Part shown: positions 57,648-64,000 of the stretch, in pieces | Layout: every line of letters starts with the position of its first letter | Position numbering within the stretch: position 1 is the first letter of the stretch | NCBI GenBank assembly: GCA_029204225.1 | Contig: CM055092.1 | Location: forward strand, 23,501,005 to 23,565,004 | Length of the DNA stretch: 64,000 nucleotides | Origin: Diphasiastrum complanatum | Lineage: Eukaryota > Streptophyta > Lycopodiopsida > Lycopodiales > Lycopodiaceae | Reading direction: 5' to 3' | The notes under the pieces: model-generated | Told to the model about the DNA's origin: nothing | Databases searched by the model: none | What the model saw: only the letters and a program-made list of their open reading frames with translations | Program-made: the position numbers and the translations under genes

Positions 57648-59035
57648 ATCTCCCTATAAAGTGATACCGAATCTCAATGTGTTTAGTTCTCTAATAGAAC
57701 ATTGGATTCTTTGCTAGCTGAATGCCATTCTGACTGTCGCTATGTAATGGCGTGGGATTTTTCTGCTTCATGCCAACTTCTTCCAAGATTTGTCTCAACC
57801 ATATATGTTGCACTACATATTGCCTTATACTATGCTTCTGTGGTGGAAAGAGCAGTTGTACTTTGCTTCTTACTAGACCAGGAAAAGCAACTACCACAAA
57901 ACTGGAATACATACCCCGTGGTGGATCTACGATCATCATAGTCACCTCTCCAATCCGCATCCACATAGCCACACAACTCATGTAAACCATCACGCTTCCT
58001 ATAAATCAAGCCATAATCTGAAGTGTCTTTCACATAATGCAAAATGCGTTTAGCTGCCTTTCAATGCGTTTCCGTAGGTGCTGCCATAAATTGACTTACA
58101 ATGCCAACAACATAGCATATATCTGGTCTAGTCGTGGTAAGGTAAATCAAGCTCCCTACTAACTGCCTATACAATGTAGCATCAAATGATTGTGACTCAT
58201 CATGCTTAGAAAGCTTTTTACCTTGTTCAATAGGAGTATTTACTGGTTTGCAATCCTACAACCTAAACCTTTGTAGCAACTCTTTGACATTCTTCACCTG
58301 TGTTAAACCCACTTCATGTCCTTTTTGCCACACCTCTACTCCAAGGCAATAATGCATCAGGCTGAGATCTGTCATCTCGAATTGTTCCATGAGGTCTTTC
58401 TTGATCATATCTATCATCTCTTGATTATTTCCCGTAATAATCAAGTCATCAACATAAAGAGCAATCAAAGCAACCATACCATCAAAGCATAAGACATATA
58501 GATTCGGATCAGAGTGTGTTCTCACCATCCCCTTTGAATGAAAGTAGGCATCAATCCTGCTATACCATGCATGTGGTGTCTGTTTAAGACCATAAAGCAC
58601 TTTCTTCAAGCGACATACTTTATTTTCCTGTCCCTTCATTACAAAGCCTTCAGGTTGATCCATGAACACCTCTTCTTCTAACTCAACATTTAGAAAAGCA
58701 AATTTCACATCCATCTGATGCAAAAGCCAACCAAAATGTGAAGCTAAAGCAACAAGTAGACGTAGAGTATTCCACTTACATACTAGCGCAAAGGTCTCCT
58801 CATAGTCAATGCCTTTACTTTGTACATACCCTTTGATCACCAATTTTGCCTTGTGCTTTGCTATACTTCCATCTGCATGATATTTAGTCTTGTATACCCA
58901 TTTGCAACCAATGGGTTTCTTGCCAATGGGTGGTTCTACTAAGTCCCATGTGCTATGCTTAGCAATTGACTCCATCTCCTCTCCCATGGCCTTGACCCAA
59001 ATGTCATCATCCTTCACTTCACCATAAGTCGAAGG
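57648..59035 (-). pseudogene. Inner copia RT and RNase H, block 2
   Basis: This is a near-copy of 49448-50837. One minus-strand frame of 297 codons (59149-58256) covers RT from STYGEVKDDDIWVKAMGEEM through the intact ALYVDDLIITGNN box to LLQRFRL, more intact than block 1. RNase H follows in broken frames (YVDADWRGDYDDRRSTTGYV at about 57990; DSQNGIQLAKNPMF) and is truncated at the polypurine tract as in block 1. Similarity to block 1 ends at 59035 (after GTCGAAGG). Confidence 0.85.
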
Positions 59036-60079
59036 CGTACTTGTAGGTACAGTCCGGGTGCCCTTCGTTTGGAGGTTATAGTCTTTCGTTTGGGTCAAAA
59101 CGGGCAAAGGACCCAAAAATATGTGCAAAAATAGTACAGAAAGGACCAAGAGTGGATCCTAATCTGATCCTCAGGAGGGATTGGATGTTAGATTTACTTC
59201 ATCTATCAATCTACATAAGATTAAGATCAATCTGGATCAATTCTAGACATAAAATCCAAACAAGAACAATCATTTATTAAAGGTAAATGTACTTGCTGGT
59301 TTCACACGTGTGAAACCCTGTTAGGGTACGGACTCCAACCTGAAAATCAAGTACACATTGATAGAACCTCAAAACAATCAAAACAAATGTAGACAAATGG
59401 AGAGAATCACTCAAAATTGCTTCCAAAACCAAGATTGGTGTCTCACATTGATTATGGCCAAATGTGGCTCTATATATACAATAAATGGGAGCTCCTGGTA
59501 CTGATCATCCCTCTGATCCCACATGTGTGAAGGTGCTTTGTCATATGATGAATCATCATGCAAAACTGACACTTGGACAGAACCTTCTACTTTGAGCACT
59601 TTTGGTCCATTTTTCTTCTATATGGAGAATTACTTGAAAATCTTCTAGAAGTCAAAATTCGTCTACTTTAGCTTATTCCACACATGTGAGCTGTCCTCTA
59701 CACATGGCATATGACACCTAACCAAAGGATGTGGCTCATGCAATCAATAGATTGATGCCATGTGTCATATGTCTAGAAAACTAGTTTTTGGCCTTTTTAG
59801 CCACTAGAACTTGAATTAAATCATATGTACAACCTATATGATTATGGTACATGACAAGTACACTATTTTCACACATGGGAACAGGCTCCACACATGTGTG
59901 TTTATCTATATACAAGATTTTTGGCCTCTACCAAGCTTATTTTTGCATTTTTCACACTCCTAAAAAATCTAACTTGATGGAAAACATGATTATCTTGAAC
60001 TTGACTCCATGGGCTGAATTGGTCTTTGCTGGTTCAAAAGGTGTGAAGATCAGCCAATGAGCTTGATGTTGATCTGAAA
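59036..60079. other. Unrelated middle of block 2, palindrome-rich
   Basis: This replaces the integrase and protease region of block 1. No coding motif. The word CACAC(G/A)TGTG or close variants recurs (near 59303, 59518, 59682, 59760, 59872, 59890). It could be an LTR or leader of another element, but no second copy is in the window. Confidence 0.45.
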
Positions 60080-61326
60080 TCACCATATCCATGTTAGTGC
60101 TTCTTTGATGTTGACATCTTTGATGAGCTTGAGAGCTTTGCACCATCCTAGCACCTCCAAAATTAAATCCTTCCAATTTTCATGTAGATGCTTGACCTTG
60201 AGGCTTGCTCCTTCACATGAGATATGCTCCTCTTTCCCTTGAAATGTGAGCCACATGGGTTCAACCATGTTTCTTGAGTTTTTTTTTGGAATCACAACTT
60301 GAGAAGGTCTCTCCTCCTCAATCCTTGGCACACTTGAACCTTGAGATGACTCCTTAAGATCCTCTTCATGATGCTCCTTCTTGATGGAAATCCGAGACCT
60401 CCATGTCTCATAATGATCACAACAAGTATGACCATTCAATATGCACTTCCTATGATTATCAAGATTACTTATGCTAGAAACATAAGTCCAAAAATCACCA
60501 CAACTTGGCGTGATTTTTCCAATATTGAAATCAAAAGGTATCTCCATCTCAATAAGGCTAAGTACTTGCATATGGATATAAGTGTCCACTTTGGATGCTT
60601 CACTTATTCTCATAAGAAGTTTACAACTTGCCTTTAGGATTGAAAACATACAGTTTTCATCTTTATGAATGAACACATCATTCATGATCTTATTGAAACC
60701 AAAAGATCCTACATTATGAAGATATTTCCATTTCCTTGACTTCATAACTAATGTAAGATTACAAGGAAAACATATTTTGCTATCTTTTAAGGCATCACAC
60801 TCAACTAGCATTGCCTTAAGCCACCTTTGAGATACAAAAATCCCTTCAAAGCAAAATAGATCTTCATAAGTTGACATGAGAGCATAAATAAAACTATTTT
60901 CATTTTGTGATTGATGCTCCTTATTCTTGATTGATATCTCTTGGATCATAACAATAAGTTTGAACTTATCTAAAGTTCCAAGCAAAATACTTTCCAGGAC
61001 ATAAAATAAATCCAGGTTACTTTCATGAAAGTGACATCTATCTTTGCATCTTGAACCAAACAATGTACTTCCAAATGAAAAATTTCAAAATATTTGACAT
61101 GTGTTGTGATGGACTCTTGAAGACAAATCTTGCAAGTCCTTGTGAGACTCCAAGCCTCATTCACCTTTCCACAAAGGAAACACCTTTCCTTGGACTTGTC
61201 CTTCTTGTATTTGCATTTTGAACTTGAAGCTCCATCCTTCACCTCGGCCCCCTTGCTTTGGTCTCCTTGGATGGATTGGTCTTCTTTTTGTAGCATCTTG
61301 AGAAAAAATATCCTCCCTTGCCACAA
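60080..61326 (-). CDS. Unidentified zinc-motif ORF, block 2 copy (327 codons open)
   Basis: The frame 61063-60080 is open for 327 codons: FKLIVMIQEISIKNKEHQSQ, YEDLFCFEGIFVSQRW, LKDSKICFPCNLTLVMKSRK, NKIMNDVFIHKDENCMFSIL, GDFWTYVSSISNL, HTCCDHYETW, then a tail absent from block 1 with IPKKNSRNMVEPMWLTFQGK, which resembles the SSRVRMEPLWITYQEKGK linker of copia C3. Upstream, in another frame (61326-61060), lies the CFLCGKVNEAWS...TCKIC motif; the zinc knuckle of block 1 is cut here at CGKGG (61328). The copia-like linker suggests a retroelement polyprotein part, but the middle matches nothing I know. Confidence 0.4.
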
Positions 61327-61613
61327 AGCAACGAAGAAATCACCAGTTATGTATAAAAATCATAACCCCAAACCCGGTTTCAATTTTCAACTGGCTTCAA
61401 AATTGTCAATTTTTCATCAAATTTTTCCCTGTCTGATGCTATGCACAGGCTAATAATCCCTCTGCTGAGCTTAGCAACCCTCTATAAACTAGAAACCATG
61501 CACCAATGCTTCTCTTTCCATCTTCAACCCGCCGTAAACCCCGAACTCTTAGAAGACAGTTCTCCCGAAGCTCTCTTCAACTACGATGCTGTACTGTGTA
61601 CACTCTCTATACA
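61327..61613 (-). other. Inner copia element 5' leader
   Basis: This lies between the primer site and the unidentified ORF. No ORF with motifs. The join to block 2 homology at 61328 falls inside a zinc-knuckle codon run, so part of the normal leader/gag is deleted. Confidence 0.55.
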
Positions 61614-61625
61614 GCACTGATACCA
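61614..61625 (-). promoter_or_regulatory. tRNA-iMet primer binding site
   Basis: The minus strand reads TGGTATCAGTGC directly after the LTR end AATTCTAAGT, matching the copia primer site TGGTATCAGAGC in 11 of 12 positions. This fixes both the LTR edge and the minus orientation of the inner element. Confidence 0.85.
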
Positions 61626-61900
61626 ACTTAGAATTTGCTTTGCACTGGAACACAGATCATGCTACATAGTAACACAGACAGAAAAACACTCTCCACAACA
61701 AGCTTACATAGCAACTGTATTTCTCAAAATAAAATTACACTGTACATATAGTTGTTCACTTAGGCAACCCATGCATGACCCAGGTTGCCGTTGGCGGGAT
61801 GTGTGTCCTATCGACTTGCCTCGTGGCGAGGCCAACTGATCCTTATCAACTGATAGGACCCACAGTACAGTAACACAATGATTCTACTTTAATTCTAACT
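61626..61900 (-). repeat. Inner copia element 5' LTR, 275 bp
   Basis: Same length and ends as the LTRs at 49173 and 57373. The right neighbour is AAAAC (61901-61905), the target-site duplication that also precedes 49173. The element strand reads AGTTAGAATT ... AATTCTAAGT. Confidence 0.9.
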
Positions 61901-61905
61901 AAAAC

Positions 61906-62745
61906 GCCACATTCAATCTTATAATAACTAGCTTTGAAATCGTCAGTACTATAGTGATTATATAGCCAAACAAAGTATTGAACTATCAAACAAAAGCAAT
62001 ATGATATTATTAGCTACATACATTTAGACATAATACTAAACGCAATAAAGGATTGCTTGATTCAACATAAAACTGATGATGTTGAGAACAAGACACTTGC
62101 AGATAGAAACCGCATACTCTAAGGTATCTCTGAGTATCTAATATTTCTGTCTGAATTACGCTTCTGCTGATAAAAGTAGTAAGCGCTGATAGCAAAACTC
62201 TAAATGAACTCTAAAGAACTAAGCTATAAATCTCGAGAGTATTAAAGCTTGAAAGCTTGAGAGACCTGCTACAAATAATTTCAATGCTTGCTTCAATTGA
62301 AATTAAACTGATATACGTATGAATAGCTATTTATACTAAGCAAATGCGGCAATGTCTAGTAGTAGGACAACTAACTAGGTCGTAGATCATAATGGCCAAT
62401 GGGCTATAGTGAGCTGGCATCTATCTAGTTAGTACTTCCTGGAAATTTACTTGTTGTAGGGTTAGGGCAAGAATTTGGCTTCAAAACGAGTGGAACAATT
62501 AACTGTCATTCATCGACATGACCAAAGTGCCCAAAGTGACCGAAGTCACTGAAGTGGACGCAGTCTTCAAAGTGGCTGAAGTTTGTCAATGTTTTCGAAG
62601 TGACCGAAGTTTGTCAGTGTCCGATATGTTGGATCCATTTGTGAGAGATTTTTCGTGTACTTTTGCATAGTGGGTAAAAACATGCATAAAACTTCAGAGC
62701 TAGATAATAAGTGGATGAGCATTAAAAATGATTAGTCGATAATCA
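61906..62745 (-). repeat. Outer copia 3' LTR, right fragment
   Basis: This matches 7485-8324 of the long LTR, continuing exactly where the fragment at 49116-49172 stops. Together they make about 897 bp against 881 bp for the C2 LTR. The right edge ...GATAATCA at 62745 matches the edge at 8324. No clear polypurine tract follows. Confidence 0.9.
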
Positions 62746-64000
62746 GTAGAATAATCCAAACTTGGTTTAGCACAAAATTTCCTATGTGCATCCAAGCTTA
62801 ATGCTTAAGTAAAAAGTTCCGCTGTCATATCTTGCATTCAATAGTACTACAATTCAACCTCTTTGTTGAGAACTTTGCTTCTGACAGAGTGATACTTAAT
62901 TTCAGTGTGCTGACTCCTAGAATGAAATCTAGGGTTGGCTAATAAAGCAATGGCACTTTGATTATCACAAAATAGAATTGTCGAAGCATATTGATTCAGA
63001 CTGATATTTGAAAGTAAGTTTCTCAACCATACTGCTTTCTTTGTAGCCTGAGAGGCTGTCATATCTCATTCAATGGAAGATAGAGCTATCAAATTTTGCT
63101 TGCGACTGTTTCATGAAATAGGACCATTGTTGAGAAGAATGTAAATCCAGAATTGGATCTAGGAGTTCTACATCTCGTGCCCAACTTGCATTTCAGTAAC
63201 CAATGAGAAAATTGAGTTTGTCAAAAGTCCATAGTAGCTTGAAGATATCTCATGACTCTGATAAGAGCCTTCCAATGTGTTATACCAGGATTAGTCGTAT
63301 AATGACTTAATGAGTTGACTGCAAAAGCTATGTCTAGTCTGGTTTAGATCATGGCGTACATAAGAGATCCTATCATCGAATGATAAGGATACTCATGCAT
63401 CTGCTCCTTCTCTTTGATTGTTCGGGGACACTGGTCCTTCAACATCTTGAGTCCTAGATCCATTGGTGAGAGAGCTAATTTGCAATTCATCAGATTATAT
63501 CTAATTAAGACATTGTGAGTGTATCTTTGCTGAGAAATATAAACTTCTCCTTGAGATCATGCTGTATTTGTACATAAGCGATACATCCAAAAACTCGTAA
63601 GTTCAATAAAGAAGATTTGGAGCCTGTCCAAACTTCATATGGTGTTTTGTCTGAGAGGACTTTAATAGGACATCTGCTCTGAGTGTAAGCTACAGTTGAA
63701 ACTGCTTTAGCCCAGAAGGACTTCAAAAGTATCGCATGTGCTAGCACGCACTTTTCCAATTCGACTAAGGATCTGTTCTTTCTCTCAGCAAGACCATTCG
63801 ACTGAATTCGGGATAGATGTATTCTCCCCCATTGTCAGACCTCAGTGCCTTAATTCTTTTGCTAGATTGATTTTTCTGCATGCTTTTTGAATTATCAAAA
63901 CTTGTTGAAAGCCTCCGATTTCTGCTTAATGAAATAAAAGTTCTTCTAGAATATTCATCAATAAAAGTAATAAAATACTTTGCATCAAGCAATGACAAAG
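62746..64000 (-). pseudogene. Outer copia element, 3' internal part with deletion
   Basis: From the LTR rightward on the minus strand: RNase H end (MTAELFT, ALSLDAHRKFCAK), LFCDNQSAIALLANPRFHSR (about 62950), RT tail (YPYHSMIGSLMYAMI, about 63380), then at about 63520 a direct join to integrase: VLSDKTPYEVWTGSKSS, LRVFGCIAYVQIQHDLKEKF, second-Asp block ALRSDNGGEYIYPEF (about 63835) and first-Asp block YFITFIDEYSRRTF (about 63960). The integrase C-terminus and all of RT up to the tail are deleted, so this is a deletion derivative. The element runs off the window. Confidence 0.85.

Larger units (their letters stand above)
47641..61328. repeat. Large segmental duplication (two blocks plus a partial)
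   Basis: Block 1, 47645-53356, is repeated as block 2, 55795-61328. Spacing is about 8150 bp in the left part, about 8200 bp in the RT part and about 7970 bp after the middle, because the middles differ (50838-52427 versus 59036-60395). A third, partial copy of the left end lies at 55080-55794, 824 bp before block 2. The duplicated blocks include the unidentified gene, 57 bp of the outer copia LTR, the inner copia 3' LTR, RNase H and RT, and the unidentified zinc-motif ORF. Confidence 0.9.

Overview
The window is a retrotransposon-dominated stretch of nuclear DNA from a land plant. The evidence is many degenerate Ty1/copia and Ty3/gypsy elements with plant-type primer sites (tRNA-iMet for copia, TTTGGCGCC type for gypsy), a CACTA remnant, a LINE remnant, and two plant host-gene pieces: the first exon of an eIF4E-family gene and the ARM-repeat end of a U-box E3 ligase. 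A large, repeat-rich genome such as that of a fern or lycophyte would fit, but no single feature fixes the species. No tRNA, rRNA, CRISPR or bacterial-type operon was seen.

Layout. 1-8.3 kb: a broken copia element on + (C1) meets a broken copia element on - (C2) tail to tail inside RNase H; C2 has its 5' LTR at 7444-8324. 9.0-9.8 kb: LINE endonuclease remnant followed by a palindromic terminal-inverted-repeat insert. 10.2-13.0 kb: gypsy-type copy A (leader plus coiled-coil gag-like ORF), repeated as copy B at 39.9-45.1 kb. 16.4-17.8 kb: an unidentified spliced gene fragment (-). 18.4-22.0 kb: two fused copia remnants (C3, C4, -). 23.6-29.1 kb: a scrambled gypsy element (G2, -) with two protease active sites. 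29.1-31.6 kb: a decayed DUF7869 gene (+). 31.6-34.9 kb: further copia pieces. 36.1-36.7 kb: gypsy gag remnant. 37.9-39.3 kb: a small host-gene island (eIF4E exon 1 on -, U-box fragment on +, divergent). 45.6-46.2 kb: CACTA DUF4216 remnant.

47.6-64.0 kb is the best-resolved structure. An outer copia element (-, long LTR of about 0.9 kb, running off the right edge) has its 3' LTR split by an inner copia element with 275-bp LTRs. The LTR ends, the PBS, the PPT, a 5-bp target duplication (AAAAC) and two empty-site relatives all agree on the boundaries. The inner LTR ends are 5'-AG...GT-3' rather than TG...CA. A later duplication (spacing about 8.0-8.2 kb) copied the left part of this nest together with an unidentified neighbouring gene, which is now present in three copies, one of them with a 218-codon open exon. 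Inside the inner element is a second unidentified ORF (up to 327 codons) with zinc-binding-like motifs.

Almost every transposon ORF carries stops or frameshifts, so the region reads as old, nested, rearranged repeats with few working genes. Domain calls were made by eye from translated motifs; edges not tied to LTR, PBS or TSD landmarks are accurate to a few tens of bases at best.
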